64,000 bases of DNA, from the NCBI GenBank assembly GCA_036389795.1, contig DASVWD010000096.1:1-64000 (forward strand), read 5' to 3'. This DNA comes from Longimicrobium sp. (GTDB lineage Bacteria > Gemmatimonadota > Gemmatimonadetes > Longimicrobiales > Longimicrobiaceae). Position numbers and translations under genes: made by a program. The number at the start of each line of letters is the position of its first letter. Position 1 is the stretch's first letter. The notes under the pieces were generated by a model, which was given only the letters and a program-made list of their open reading frames with translations, ran no database searches and had not been told where the DNA came from. Shown here one piece after another: positions 15,676 to 24,418 of the stretch.

Positions 15676-15745
15676 GTCTCACCGGGTCGACGGAGAACCG
15701 CTGGAGCTCCCCGGCTGACTCCGTCGACTCCGTGCGAGGCCTTTC
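15676..15745. repeat. Family R3 inverted repeat
   Basis: CTCACCGGGTCGACGGAGAA and GACTCCGTCGACTCCGTGCGAG form a long imperfect hairpin like those at 6148, 6390 and 4129. It lies downstream of hisF and upstream of the lipoprotein gene. Confidence 0.5.
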
Positions 15746-15767
15746 CCGGCCGGCCTCGATCCGCGCC

Positions 15768-16547
15768 CTACCCGCGCACGGGGTGGCCGCGCTCGGCCAG
15801 GTAGCGGCGGGCCTGCGCCAGGGTGAACTCGCCGAAGTGGAAGATGGAGGCGGCCAGCACGGCGTGCGCCCCGGCGGCCAGCGCGGCGTCCAGGTGCTCC
15901 AGCGCCCCCGCGCCCCCGGAGGCGATCACCGGGATGCGCACCGCCGACGAGACCGCGCGGGTGAGCTCCAGGTCGTAGCCGTCGCGGGTGCCGTCGCGGT
16001 CCATCGAGGTGAGCAGGATCTCGCCCGCGCCCAGCGACTCCACGCGCCGCGCCCACTCCACCGCGTCGATCCCCGTCCCCCGCCGCCCGCCGTGGGTGAA
16101 CACCTCGAAGCCGGACGGCGTGCGCTCCGCCTGCTCCGGCGCGGCCCGCCGCGCGTCGACGGCGACCACGACGCACTGGCTGCCGAAGTGCTCCGCCGCG
16201 CGGGCGACGAGATCGGGGTCCTCGACGGCCGCCGTGTTGACGGAGACCTTGTCGGCGCCGGCGCCCAGGAGGGCCAGGAAGTCGCCCACCGAGCGCACGC
16301 CGCCGCCCACGGTGAAGGGGATGAACACCGAGTCGGCGGTGCGGCGGATCATCTCCAGGGTGGCCTGGCGCCCCTCGTGGCTGGCGGTGATGTCGAGGAA
16401 GCACAGCTCGTCGGCGCGCTCGGCGTCGTAGCGCACCGCCTGCTCCACCGGGTCGCCGGCGTCGCGCAGCCCCTCGAACTGGATCCCCTTCACCACCCGG
16501 CCGTCCTTGACGTCCAGGCAGGGGATGATGCGCTTGGCCAGGGTCAC
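15768..16547 (-). CDS. hisF: Imidazole glycerol phosphate synthase subunit HisF
   Basis: The 259-residue cyclase subunit has a (beta-alpha)8 barrel and works with HisH to make IGP and AICAR in histidine synthesis. The two catalytic Asp motifs are visible: [15 protein letters not shown] at the N terminus and [15 protein letters not shown] near residue 180. HVGG-type phosphate loops ([16 protein letters not shown]) are present. The GTG start overlaps the dapF stop (GTGA). It is the last gene of the operon hisC-hisB-hisH-orf67-dapF-hisF. Confidence 0.96.
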   Translation of the reverse strand: MTLAKRIIPCLDVKDGRVVKGIQFEGLRDAGDPVEQAVRYDAERADELCFLDITASHEGRQATLEMIRRTADSVFIPFTVGGGVRSVGDFLALLGAGADKVSVNTAAVEDPDLVARAAEHFGSQCVVVAVDARRAAPEQAERTPSGFEVFTHGGRRGTGIDAVEWARRVESLGAGEILLTSMDRDGTRDGYDLELTRAVSSAVRIPVIASGGAGALEHLDAALAAGAHAVLAASIFHFGEFTLAQARRYLAERGHPVRG

Positions 16548-17434
16548 GGGAACGAGAGCCCCTTCAGCCGGTCCAGCATCCCCTCGGTGAGCTCGCCGCG
16601 GTACACGCCCTCGACGGGGCCGCGGAGCAGCAGGCTCCAGTCGTCGCGCACCTCCACGTGCAGGGTGCCGCCGGGCATGCGCACGCGCACGCGCCGCTCG
16701 CTCACCAGCCCGCGCCGCACGGCCGCGGCGGCCACGGCGCAGGCGCTGGAGCCCGAGGCGCTGGTCTCGCCCGCGCCGCGCTCCCACACCCAGGCGTCGA
16801 GCGCGTCGGGCTCGGCGGGGACGGCGAACTGCACGTTGGTGCCCCGCGCGAACGCCGGGTGCGCCGAGATCTGCGGGGCGCGCCGGCGCAGGTCTTCCGC
16901 GTCCAGCTCGTCCTGGAACACCACGCAGTGCGGGTTGCCCGTGGAGACGGTGTTGATGGCCACGGTGTCGCCGGCGGCCAGCTCCAGCGGCTCGTGGTCC
17001 ACCTCGCGGTCGGGGCCGGCGAGCCCCACGTCGACGCTGCGGAAGGAGGCGGTGCCCATCTCGGCCTCCACGTCCAGCACCCCGCGGTCCAGCTCCTCGC
17101 GGATGAGCAGCCCCACCACGCCGCCGGGCGTCTCGACGGTGAAGGGCCGGCCGATGCGCACGCGGTGCCGGTCCAGCAGGTACGCGGCGAAGATGCGCAG
17201 CCCGTTGCCGCTCTTCTCGGCCTCGCTCCCGTCGGGGTTGAAGATGCGCACCCCGAAGTCGGCGGCCTCCGACGCCACGGCCGCCAGGATGCCGTCGGAG
17301 CCCACCCCCGTGTGCCGGTCGCAGAGCAGCCGGACGGCGGGCGGGGTGAGATCGAAGGGGAGCCCCTCCGGCTCCAGCGCCAGGTAGTCGTTGCCGAGCC
17401 CGTGGCCCTTGAAGAATGTGACGCGGTCAGGCAT
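16544..17434 (-). CDS. dapF: Diaminopimelate epimerase
   Basis: The 296-residue enzyme interconverts LL- and meso-diaminopimelate for lysine and peptidoglycan synthesis. Family landmarks are [10 protein letters not shown] at the N terminus, [32 protein letters not shown] and [12 protein letters not shown]. The usual first catalytic Cys position of the N-G-N-G-x-R/C motif reads Ser-Gly-Asn-Gly-Leu-Arg here, so the first of the two expected cysteines appears to be replaced by Ser or Leu, while the second (SSACAVA) is kept. It overlaps the upstream small gene by 8 nt and hisF by 4 nt. Its position inside a his operon is unusual. Confidence 0.9.
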   Translation of the reverse strand: MPDRVTFFKGHGLGNDYLALEPEGLPFDLTPPAVRLLCDRHTGVGSDGILAAVASEAADFGVRIFNPDGSEAEKSGNGLRIFAAYLLDRHRVRIGRPFTVETPGGVVGLLIREELDRGVLDVEAEMGTASFRSVDVGLAGPDREVDHEPLELAAGDTVAINTVSTGNPHCVVFQDELDAEDLRRRAPQISAHPAFARGTNVQFAVPAEPDALDAWVWERGAGETSASGSSACAVAAAAVRRGLVSERRVRVRMPGGTLHVEVRDDWSLLLRGPVEGVYRGELTEGMLDRLKGLSFP

Positions 17435-17630
17435 CCGAATCCACCGAGCCGAAGTCGATCTCGCGATCGGAGTCCCGCGAGCGCTCGAACCATTCCGGGT
17501 CCAGCTCACCCGCCGCGATCGCCTCGGCGAGCGGGGAGGACTGTAGGAACGTGAACAGATCCTGCGGCTGCTCGTCGTCCTGATCGCCGGGTTTCGTTGC
17601 TGCTTCGTTGATCTCTTGGTTCTGCTTCAT
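17427..17630 (-). CDS. Small acidic protein between hisH and dapF
   Basis: The 67-residue acidic protein is not recognised. The N-terminal 25 residues are Gln/Asp/Glu-rich and probably disordered. The second half reads FLQSSPLAEAIAAGELDPE and ends [12 protein letters not shown], a layout seen in many tiny bacterial proteins and in C-terminal tails of antitoxin-like proteins (S-P-L ... G-x-x-D-x-x-R ... R-x-I-D-x). GGGGAGG lies eight bases upstream of the ATG. Its stop overlaps the dapF start by 8 nt, so translation is coupled, which supports it being real. Function unknown. Confidence 0.65.
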   Translation of the reverse strand: MKQNQEINEAATKPGDQDDEQPQDLFTFLQSSPLAEAIAAGELDPEWFERSRDSDREIDFGSVDSDA

Positions 17631-17643
17631 CCGCAGCCTCCCC

Positions 17644-18273
17644 TCACATCCCCGCGAAGTTCCTGAGGATCCGGAGCCCGTCCTCCTGGCTCTTCTCGGG
17701 GTGGAACTGGATCCCCCACACGTTGTCGCGCCCCACGATGCTGGCGAAGGTGTCGTCGTAGGTGCAGCGGCCGAGGACGTGCTCCGCGTCAGCCTCCAGC
17801 GCGCCGAAGGAGTGCACGTGGTAGAACCAGCGCGGCTCGGGGCCGGCTACCCCATCCAGCAGCGGGTCGGCCTCGGCGCCGCGGATGAACTCCACCGAGT
17901 TCCACCCCACGTGCGGCAGCGGCAGGTCCGTCCTGAGCCGCCGGATCGTCCCCGGCAGCAGCCCCAGCCCGCGCACCCCCGGCGCCTCCTCGCTTCCCTC
18001 GTAGAGGAGCTGCATCCCCACGCAGATCCCCAGGAACGGGCGGCCGAAGGCCACGTGCCCGCGCACCGCGTCGCCCAGCCCCCGCTCCTCCAGCCGCGTC
18101 ATGCACTGCCCGAAGTGCCCCTGCCCGGGAAGCACCAGCCGCTCCGCGCCGGCCGCCACGGCCGGGTCGTCCGTCAGCACCGCGCCGGCGCCCTCGTGCT
18201 CGAAGGCCTTGGCGACGGAGCGCAGGTTCCCCGCGCCGTAGTCGAGGATCACGACCTTCGGCCTGGCCGTCAC
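17644..18273 (-). CDS. hisH: Imidazole glycerol phosphate synthase glutamine amidotransferase subunit HisH
   Basis: The 209-residue class I glutamine amidotransferase supplies ammonia to HisF. The start [14 protein letters not shown], the nucleophile motif [10 protein letters not shown] (Cys near 84) and the [13 protein letters not shown] motif (His and Glu near 190) complete the triad. The GTG start overlaps the hisB stop (GTGA). Length is normal for the family. Confidence 0.96.
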   Translation of the reverse strand: MTARPKVVILDYGAGNLRSVAKAFEHEGAGAVLTDDPAVAAGAERLVLPGQGHFGQCMTRLEERGLGDAVRGHVAFGRPFLGICVGMQLLYEGSEEAPGVRGLGLLPGTIRRLRTDLPLPHVGWNSVEFIRGAEADPLLDGVAGPEPRWFYHVHSFGALEADAEHVLGRCTYDDTFASIVGRDNVWGIQFHPEKSQEDGLRILRNFAGM

Positions 18274-18866
18274 AGCGCGCCCTTGGTCGAGGGGACCACG
18301 CCCTCGCGGCGCGGGTCCGGGCGCGTGGCGGCGTCCAGCGCGCGGGCGGCGGCCTTGAAGGTGGCCTCCACCACGTGGTGCGCGTTGTCGCCGCGCAGGC
18401 CGTCCAGGTGCATGGTGACCCGCGCCTCGGTGGCGAAGGCGCGCCAGAACTCGGCCGAGAGGGCGGCGTCGAACTCGCCGATGCGCGCCTGGCCGGGCGG
18501 GAGCGGCACCGCGAAGTGCAGGAACGGCCGCCCCGAGACGTCCACCACCGCCCGCACCAGCGCCTCGTCCAGCGGCACCGTGGCGTCGGCGTAGCGCGCG
18601 ATCCCGGCCTTGTCGCCCAGCGCGTCCAGGAAGGCGCCGCCCAGGACGATCCCCACGTCCTCCACGGTGTGGTGCGCGTCCACGTGCAGGTCGCCCGCGC
18701 ACTCCACCTCCAGGTCGAACATCCCGTGGCGGGCCAGCGCGTCGAGCATGTGGTCGAAGAAGCCGATCCCGGTCGCCACCCGCGCCTCGCCCGCGCCGTC
18801 CAGGCCGATGCGCACCCGCACCCGGGTCTCCCGCGTCTGCCGCTCCCGCTCGCCCGTCCGGCTCAT
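18270..18866 (-). CDS. hisB: Imidazoleglycerol-phosphate dehydratase
   Basis: The 198-residue monofunctional enzyme dehydrates IGP to imidazole acetol phosphate. The manganese-binding repeats are clear: [30 protein letters not shown] and [19 protein letters not shown]. There is no N-terminal phosphatase domain. It overlaps hisC and hisH by 4 nt each. Confidence 0.96.
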   Translation of the reverse strand: MSRTGERERQTRETRVRVRIGLDGAGEARVATGIGFFDHMLDALARHGMFDLEVECAGDLHVDAHHTVEDVGIVLGGAFLDALGDKAGIARYADATVPLDEALVRAVVDVSGRPFLHFAVPLPPGQARIGEFDAALSAEFWRAFATEARVTMHLDGLRGDNAHHVVEATFKAAARALDAATRPDPRREGVVPSTKGAL

Positions 18867-19984
18867 GCCGCCTCGCTCATGATCGTCTTCAGCGCCTCGA
18901 GGAACGCGCCCGTCTCCTCCGGCGTCCCGGCGTTGACCCGCAGGCAGCGCTCCAGCATCGGGTACTTCGACACGTCGCGCACCAGGATCCCGTGCTCGCC
19001 CAGCAGCCGCTCGAAGAGCCGCGTGTGGGTGACGTGGGGCGAGTCGACGCGGAAGAGCACGAAGTTGGCCGCGCTGCCGTAGACGCGGATGCCGGGGACG
19101 CCCCGCATCTCCCGCAGCAGCCGGTCGCGCTCGCCGCGGATCGCCTGGACGCTGGCCGCCAGCAGGTCGCGGCCGCGCAGCACCTCGGCGGCGGCCACCT
19201 CGGTGAAGAAGTTGATGTTGTACGGCAGCTTGGCCTTGTGCACCTCCGCCGCCAGCGCCGGGTGCGCCAGCAGGTACCCCGCGCGCAGCCCCGCCAGCGC
19301 CATCGCCTTGCTGAAGGTGCGCAGCACCACCAGGCGGGGGCGCTCGTCCAGGAGCGGACGCCCGTCGTAGCCGCCGAACTCCACGTACGCCTGGTCCAGC
19401 AGCACCAGCGCGCCCGTCTCGGCGTGGATGCGCTCGATCTCCTCGCGGGAGAGCCAGCACCCCGTGGGGTTGTTCGGCGTGCAGAGGACGACCACCGCCG
19501 CGTCCGAGTCCCGCGCCGCGCGCACGATCCCCTCGACGTCGAAGCGCAGGTCGTCCGTGAGCGGGACGGAGGCGACGGTGCCGCCGTTCACCTCCGTCAT
19601 CAGCCGGTAGAGCGTGAAGGTCGGCTCGGGGATGACGACAGTGGTGCCGGGGCCGACGGTGACGGTCAGGATCGCCTGGATCAGCTCGTTGGAGCCGTTG
19701 GCCACCAGCACGCCCTCGGCCGGCCACCCCGCCGCCTCGGCGACGGCCGAGATGAAGTTGCTGGCGACGAACGGCGGGTAGCGGTTCCACGGCCGGTCCT
19801 TCAGCCGCTCGGCGATGCGCGCCTTCAGCGCGTCGGGGACGTCGTACGGGCTCTCGTTCTGGTTGAGCTTGATGCGCGGCTCGTACGGCCTGAGGGTGTA
19901 CGCCCCCAGCGCCCGCACCGCCGGCTTCACCCGCGCGAGCGCCGCCTCCAGCTCCGCGTCGACCGAGGTCGCACTCCCTGCCAT
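18863..19984 (-). CDS. hisC: Histidinol-phosphate aminotransferase
   Basis: The 373-residue class I/II PLP aminotransferase converts imidazole acetol phosphate to histidinol phosphate. [12 protein letters not shown] near 39, CTPNNPTG at 168-175 and [15 protein letters not shown] with the PLP lysine at 226 are diagnostic. It is the first gene of the his-dap operon, so the operon promoter should lie in the repeat-rich interval just upstream. Confidence 0.94.
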   Translation of the reverse strand: MAGSATSVDAELEAALARVKPAVRALGAYTLRPYEPRIKLNQNESPYDVPDALKARIAERLKDRPWNRYPPFVASNFISAVAEAAGWPAEGVLVANGSNELIQAILTVTVGPGTTVVIPEPTFTLYRLMTEVNGGTVASVPLTDDLRFDVEGIVRAARDSDAAVVVLCTPNNPTGCWLSREEIERIHAETGALVLLDQAYVEFGGYDGRPLLDERPRLVVLRTFSKAMALAGLRAGYLLAHPALAAEVHKAKLPYNINFFTEVAAAEVLRGRDLLAASVQAIRGERDRLLREMRGVPGIRVYGSAANFVLFRVDSPHVTHTRLFERLLGEHGILVRDVSKYPMLERCLRVNAGTPEETGAFLEALKTIMSEAA

Positions 19985-20307
19985 TCAGCTACCAGATGCC
20001 TTCAACCTGTTGCCTTCGACTATGGTTGTCATCCTGAGGGAGCCGCCGCACAGACCCAGCCCTCCACGACGATGCCGGGCGGCGACCGAAGGATCTACTC
20101 GCCCCGCCTGGTGGACGGCCTCCACGCGATGGACGAGCCTCGCGGCGGGGTGAGTAGATTCCTCGGTCGCCACAACCCTTCGCGCAGACGCGAGTCCTGC
20201 GCGGGCTCCCTCGGAATGACATCCTTAGGGATGTCCGCCATCCAAACGAGCGACGGGCGCAAGATATTGCGCCCGCCGTGCTTCCGCATCCTCCCACGAC
20301 GGACGCC
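19985..20307. repeat. Gene-free interval with a family R2 repeat
   Basis: From about 20030 to 20222 the interval carries a repeat opening GTCATCCTGAGGGAGCC, passing through CGAAGGATCTACTC and closing with an inverted partner GAGTAGATTCCTCGGTCG ... CCTCGGAATGACATCC. Related copies lie at 33283-33393, 35820-36003 and 40602-40690. No gene is seen. Confidence 0.65.
20255..20274 (-). terminator. Hairpin downstream of purA
   Basis: GGGCGCAA and TTGCGCCC form a perfect 8-bp stem with a 4-nt loop about 35 bases after the purA stop. On the minus strand it is followed by GTCGCTCGTTTGG. Termination is plausible. Confidence 0.5.
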
Positions 20308-21597
20308 CTATCGCTCCACGTGGATGATCTGGTCGCGGCGGGTGCCGACGGAGACGTACCAGATCGGCACGCCGGTCAGCTCCTCCAGGCGGCGCAGGTA
20401 GCGGTGCGCGGCCCCGGGAAGGTCTTCCCAGCGGCGCGCCTGCCGCGTGTCGGTCCGCCAGCCGGGGAGCGTCTCGTACTCCGGCTCGGCCTCCTCCAGC
20501 AGCCCCAGGTCGCCCGGGAAGTCGTCCAGCGTGTCCCCCGCCGCGCAGTAGCGGGTGGCGATCTTCACCTCGTCCAGGTGGTCCAGCACGTCCAGCTTGG
20601 TCACCGCCAGGCCGGTGAGCCCGTTCACCCGCGCCGCGTAGCGCACCACCACCGCGTCGAACCAGCCGCAGCGGCGCGGGCGCCCCGTCGTCGCCCCGTA
20701 CTCGCCGCCCCACTCGCGCACCTGCTCCTGCAGCCCCGGCGGCAGCTCGGTGGGCAGCGGCCCCTCGCCCACGCGCGTGGTGTAGGCCTTCACCACCCCC
20801 ACCACGTCGTCGATCATCGTGGGCCCGATCCCCACGCCCAGCGCCGCGCCGCCCGAGGTGGTGTTCGACGAGGTGACGTACGGGTAGGTGCCGTGGTCCA
20901 CGTCCAGCAGCGCCCCCTGCGCCCCCTCCAGCAGCACGCGGCTGCCCGCGTTCAGCGCGTCGTGGATCACCCGGCCGGTGTCGACCATCAGCGCCAGCAG
21001 CCGCTCGCGCATCCCCATCACGTCGCGCACCAGCAGGTCCGCGTCCACCTGCTCGGCCGAGTCGAAGAGCGAGAGCTTGCGGTTGATCCGCTCGGCGGCG
21101 CGGCGCAGCAGCTCCTCGGCGCGGGAGGGGTCGCGCAGGTCGGCCACGCGGATCCCCTGGCGGGCCACCTTGTCCTCGTACGCCGGCCCGATCCCGCGCC
21201 CCGTGGTGCCGATCTTCCCCGCCCCGCGGCTCTTCTCGGCGGCGCGGTCGAGCAGCTTGTGGTAGTAGAGGAGGAGGTGCGCGCGACCGCTGACCCCCAC
21301 GCGCCCCTCGGCGTCGATCCCGCGCGCCACCAGCGCGTCGTACTCCTCGAAGAACTGGAAGGGGTCGAACACCACCCCGTTGCCCAGCAGGCAGCGGCGG
21401 CGGGGGTGCAGGATGCCGGAGGGGATCTGGTGGAGGATGAACTCCTCCTGCCCCACGTGTACGGTGTGCCCCGCGTTGGCGCCGCCCTGGTAGCGGGCGA
21501 CGATGTCCACCTCTTCGGCGAGGACGTCGACGATCTTCCCCTTCCCCTCGTCGCCCCACTGCGAGCCGACGATCACCACGCAGCTTCCGCTCTTCAT
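20308..21597 (-). CDS. purA: Adenylosuccinate synthetase
   Basis: The 429-residue GTP-dependent enzyme joins IMP and aspartate in AMP synthesis. The P-loop-like GSQWGDEGKGK is at 11-21, and YQGGANAGHTV, GTTGRGIGPAYEDK, LLEGAQGALLDVDHGTYPYVTSSN and TKLDVLDHLDEV are all present. The protein is full length with no unusual feature. It is monocistronic, starting from an ATG. Confidence 0.97.
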   Translation of the reverse strand: MKSGSCVVIVGSQWGDEGKGKIVDVLAEEVDIVARYQGGANAGHTVHVGQEEFILHQIPSGILHPRRRCLLGNGVVFDPFQFFEEYDALVARGIDAEGRVGVSGRAHLLLYYHKLLDRAAEKSRGAGKIGTTGRGIGPAYEDKVARQGIRVADLRDPSRAEELLRRAAERINRKLSLFDSAEQVDADLLVRDVMGMRERLLALMVDTGRVIHDALNAGSRVLLEGAQGALLDVDHGTYPYVTSSNTTSGGAALGVGIGPTMIDDVVGVVKAYTTRVGEGPLPTELPPGLQEQVREWGGEYGATTGRPRRCGWFDAVVVRYAARVNGLTGLAVTKLDVLDHLDEVKIATRYCAAGDTLDDFPGDLGLLEEAEPEYETLPGWRTDTRQARRWEDLPGAAHRYLRRLEELTGVPIWYVSVGTRRDQIIHVER

Positions 21598-21735
21598 CTC
21601 TCCCGTCCCGAGAGCGCCCGGACGCCCGGCGCGACGACCGCGCCGGGCAAGGATTCGACGCGCGCGCGAAGACCAGCGGCACCAGGCCAGGCGCGTGGCC
21701 CGGTGCAGGGATCGCGCCGCGGGGGCGCGCGAAAA

Positions 21736-21767
21736 AGCGCGGTCCCGCCAGAAGGTGGGACCGCGCT
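21736..21767 (-). terminator. Intrinsic terminator after the 186-residue membrane protein gene
   Basis: On the minus strand an 11-bp stem AGCGCGGTCCC / GGGACCGCGCT with a 10-nt loop is followed by TTTTT. A near copy lies at 22444-22472. Confidence 0.85.
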
Positions 21768-21819
21768 CGACGCATCCTGAGTTGAATATATGCCGCCTCC
21801 GGGGGGTGTCAACCGGGCC

Positions 21820-22380
21820 TCACTCGAGGCGGAGGGAGTAGATCACGATGTACGAGACCGTGCAGCCGAGGAGCGCGAGGGTGGCGGCGACGTGGTAGCG
21901 CACGCTCCGGCTGCGGATCAGCGTCAGGAGCAGCGCGATGGCCACCAGGCGGATGGCCACGCCGGCGTCCATCCCGATGTTCCCCCGCAGCGTCTGGTCG
22001 AGCAGGGTGTGCCCCAGGTACAGCGCCAGCAGCGCGAAGAAGTAGTGGCGCTGCGCGAAGTACTGCTCCAGCAGGTCGGTGCCGTCGTCCACCTCGTCGG
22101 GGAGCGCCGCGGCGCCCACCAGGAACAGGAGGATCGGGCCGCAGAGATGGATCACGAACGCGAAGAAGTTGCCCCACACCGGCGCCCGGCCGGTCCGGAA
22201 GAAGACCCACCAGTACTGCAGCGTGAGAAGGAGCACGCCGGCGGCCCACAGGAGCGGCAGCCAGTGCCAGCGCACGCGGCGGCGGGCCCGGATCAGCCGG
22301 TGCAGGCTGCCGAGCAGGTCCGTCAGCCCCAGGCCGACGATGATGGAGACGAGCGCGAGGAGGTGCTCGTACCGTTCCAT
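21820..22380 (-). CDS. Integral membrane protein of unknown function
   Basis: The 186-residue protein has five likely membrane helices: residues about 7-25, 40-60, 72-92, 112-130 and 138-180 as two spans. No enzymatic motif is recognised. The first loop is Arg-rich (HRLIRARRRVRW), consistent with a cytoplasmic side. The gene is monocistronic and bracketed by two nearly identical terminators, one ending it and one ending the upstream TonB-like gene. Confidence 0.7.
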   Translation of the reverse strand: MERYEHLLALVSIIVGLGLTDLLGSLHRLIRARRRVRWHWLPLLWAAGVLLLTLQYWWVFFRTGRAPVWGNFFAFVIHLCGPILLFLVGAAALPDEVDDGTDLLEQYFAQRHYFFALLALYLGHTLLDQTLRGNIGMDAGVAIRLVAIALLLTLIRSRSVRYHVAATLALLGCTVSYIVIYSLRLE

Positions 22381-22443
22381 GGCGGGAGCGGGTGCGGGAT
22401 GGACGGGAGGGAGAGGATCGGGAGCTCGCGGGCGGCAAGCGAA

Positions 22444-22472
22444 AGCGCGGTCCGGGAGGGTGGGACCGCGCT
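22444..22472 (-). terminator. Intrinsic terminator after the TonB-like gene
   Basis: On the minus strand a 10-bp stem AGCGCGGTCC / GGACCGCGCT is followed by TTTCG. It is nearly identical in stem sequence to the hairpin at 21736-21767. Confidence 0.75.
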
Positions 22473-22580
22473 CGCCTCGTCCTGCGCGGAAGCTACGCCG
22501 CCGCCGCGGGAGGTGTCAACGGAATCCGCGTGGGAGCCCCGGGCCGCGGCTGGCCACGCCGCGGCGTCGGCCCACGGCCG

Positions 22581-23051
22581 TCACGGCCTGCTCCCGGGCT
22601 CGGGCGGAGGCCACGGCTCCTCCCTCTTCGCCGGCGGCAGGGAGGTGTGGAAGGTGATCGGCAGCGTCACCCAGGCGCGGACGGGTTTGCCGCCCACCCG
22701 CGCCGGACGGAACCGGAGCGTCTGCGCCACCTGGGTGGCCGCCGGCACCAGGTCGGGGTTCGTGGCGACCTCGAGCGCGATGGAGGTGGTGTCGACGGAG
22801 CCGTCCGCCTGCACGCGCATCCGCAGGGTCACGGTCCCGCCGATTCCCTGCGCGCGCAGATGCGGCGGGTATCTGCGCGAGATCTCGCGCGCGACCTGCC
22901 GGCGGTTCAGCAGCTCGGGCAGCTCTTCGACGGCGGAGAGCTGATACGTCCCCAGGGCCGGGGGTTCCGCGGGCGCGCCCTGTCCCCGCGCGGCGCCCGG
23001 GAGCCAGAGCAGGGCCGCCGCGAGGGCGATGAAGGGGTGAACTCTCGTCAT
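22581..23051 (-). CDS. Secreted TonB C-terminal domain protein
   Basis: The 156-residue protein has a cleavable signal peptide (ALLWLPGAARG). Residues about 55-135 carry the TonB C-terminal fold: PPHLRAQGIGGTVTLRMRVQADGSVDTTSI ... AATQVAQTLRFRPARVGGKPVRAWVTLPITF, shown here only in part. Unlike true TonB it lacks an N-terminal membrane anchor with a Pro-rich arm. It therefore belongs to the free or periplasmic TonB-domain proteins common in Gemmatimonadota and Bacteroidota. The gene is divergent from the deacetylase gene and ends at its own terminator. Confidence 0.85.
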   Translation of the reverse strand: MTRVHPFIALAAALLWLPGAARGQGAPAEPPALGTYQLSAVEELPELLNRRQVAREISRRYPPHLRAQGIGGTVTLRMRVQADGSVDTTSIALEVATNPDLVPAATQVAQTLRFRPARVGGKPVRAWVTLPITFHTSLPPAKREEPWPPPEPGSRP

Positions 23052-23278
23052 CGTCGCTCGGAGTCGGATCGGAGTCGGATCGGAAAAGAGAAGGTGCACG
23101 TACGCGAAGAATGGCACGCGAGGGCCCTGCGCCAATACTGCTGGATCGGAGCCCCGCGCCGCCGCGGCGGGTGTCGACCGCCGGACGCACGGTGGCGGGG
23201 TCGCGGGGTCGCCAGGTAGACTCAGGGCCGGGCCCGACCCGCTCACCGGCACGCCACCGACCGCATCCACCATCGCCG

Positions 23279-24418
23279 ATGCACGCAGCCACCCGCATCC
23301 CACGCCCCCGCGCGGCACGCCGCCTCCTGGTCCTGGCCGCGCTCTGCTCGGCCGCCTGCGCCGCGCCCCCGCGGAGCTTGCCGGCGGACCCGGCCGGAGC
23401 GCAGGGCGGCATCCCCGTGCTCGCCTGGCACTACTTCCAGGACGAGCCCACCGCGCGGGACGGCTCGCTGACCGAGTCGTACTCCGCGTTCGAGGAGACG
23501 CTCGTGTTCCTCGAGGAGCAGGGGTTCCGGTCGGTGTTCCCGGAGGAGGCCCGGCCCCCCGGCAGGGGCGGCGGCCGCCAGGTGATCCTCACCTTCGACG
23601 ACGGGCCCAGGGCGCAGCTGCGCGCGGCCGAGCTCCTGGAGCGCCACGGCTTCCGCGGGATCTTCTTCGTGATCCCCAGCCGCACCCGCCCGGGGAGCGA
23701 CCGCTTCCTCACCCCTGACGAGGTGGAGCGGCTCGCCCGCGCCGGGCACCGGGTGGCCGCCCACGGCTACGACCACCGCAGCCTCCCCGGCTCCGGGGCC
23801 GAAGTGGCGGCCTCGCTCGTCCGCTCTCCCCGCCTGTTGGGCGAGCAGACGCGGTCGGCGCCGGCCACACGGGACTTCGCCTTCCCCTTCGGCCACTACA
23901 CCCCGGAGATCGCGGAGGCGCTCGCGGGGAGCTACCGCTGGCTGCACACCGTCAACCCCGGCTACTGGGACGGCAGGTCTGCCCTGCTGCCGCGGATGCT
24001 GGTGATGCGCGGCGTGGACCCGGCCCTCTACCGCGAGTACGTGCTGGGCGGGGCGCGCTACCGGCCCGTGCTGGAGCCGCTGGCGGACGACGGCGCCGTC
24101 GCGGAGCGCGTCGCCTTCCGGGCGCGCGGACCCGTCCCCGGCGGCGTCGAGCTCTTCTCCGTCTCGGCCGACGCCACGGGGCGCAGCTACGTCAGCCATC
24201 CGCTCGGCGAGAGCCTGCAGGTCCGCGGCGACACCGTGTGGGTGGACCTCGCCGCCCACATGCGCCGCCACTACGCGCCCGAGCGCAGCGCGCTGAGCTA
24301 CGCCCTGGTCACCCGCGAGGGAGGGGAGCTGCGCTGGCTCACCCCCGGGCTCCTGCACTGGATCCGCGAGCCCACCGCGCGGCCGGAGGCTACGAGCGGC
24401 GCGGCGGCGCGCCGGTAG
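23279..24418 (+). CDS. Polysaccharide deacetylase-family exported protein
   Basis: The 379-residue protein has a secretion signal with cysteines at 23 and 27 that may be lipidated. NodB-type motifs are visible: TFDDG at 106-110 (catalytic base and metal Asp), AHGYDHRSL with metal His163 and His167, and AFPFGHYTPEI. It probably removes acyl groups from N-acetylated cell-wall or exopolysaccharide sugars. A C-terminal extension of about 120 residues (FSVSADATGRSYVSHPL onward) is unassigned. Its 3' end overlaps the convergent gene by 29 bases. Confidence 0.85.
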   Translation: MHAATRIPRPRAARRLLVLAALCSAACAAPPRSLPADPAGAQGGIPVLAWHYFQDEPTARDGSLTESYSAFEETLVFLEEQGFRSVFPEEARPPGRGGGRQVILTFDDGPRAQLRAAELLERHGFRGIFFVIPSRTRPGSDRFLTPDEVERLARAGHRVAAHGYDHRSLPGSGAEVAASLVRSPRLLGEQTRSAPATRDFAFPFGHYTPEIAEALAGSYRWLHTVNPGYWDGRSALLPRMLVMRGVDPALYREYVLGGARYRPVLEPLADDGAVAERVAFRARGPVPGGVELFSVSADATGRSYVSHPLGESLQVRGDTVWVDLAAHMRRHYAPERSALSYALVTREGGELRWLTPGLLHWIREPTARPEATSGAAARR

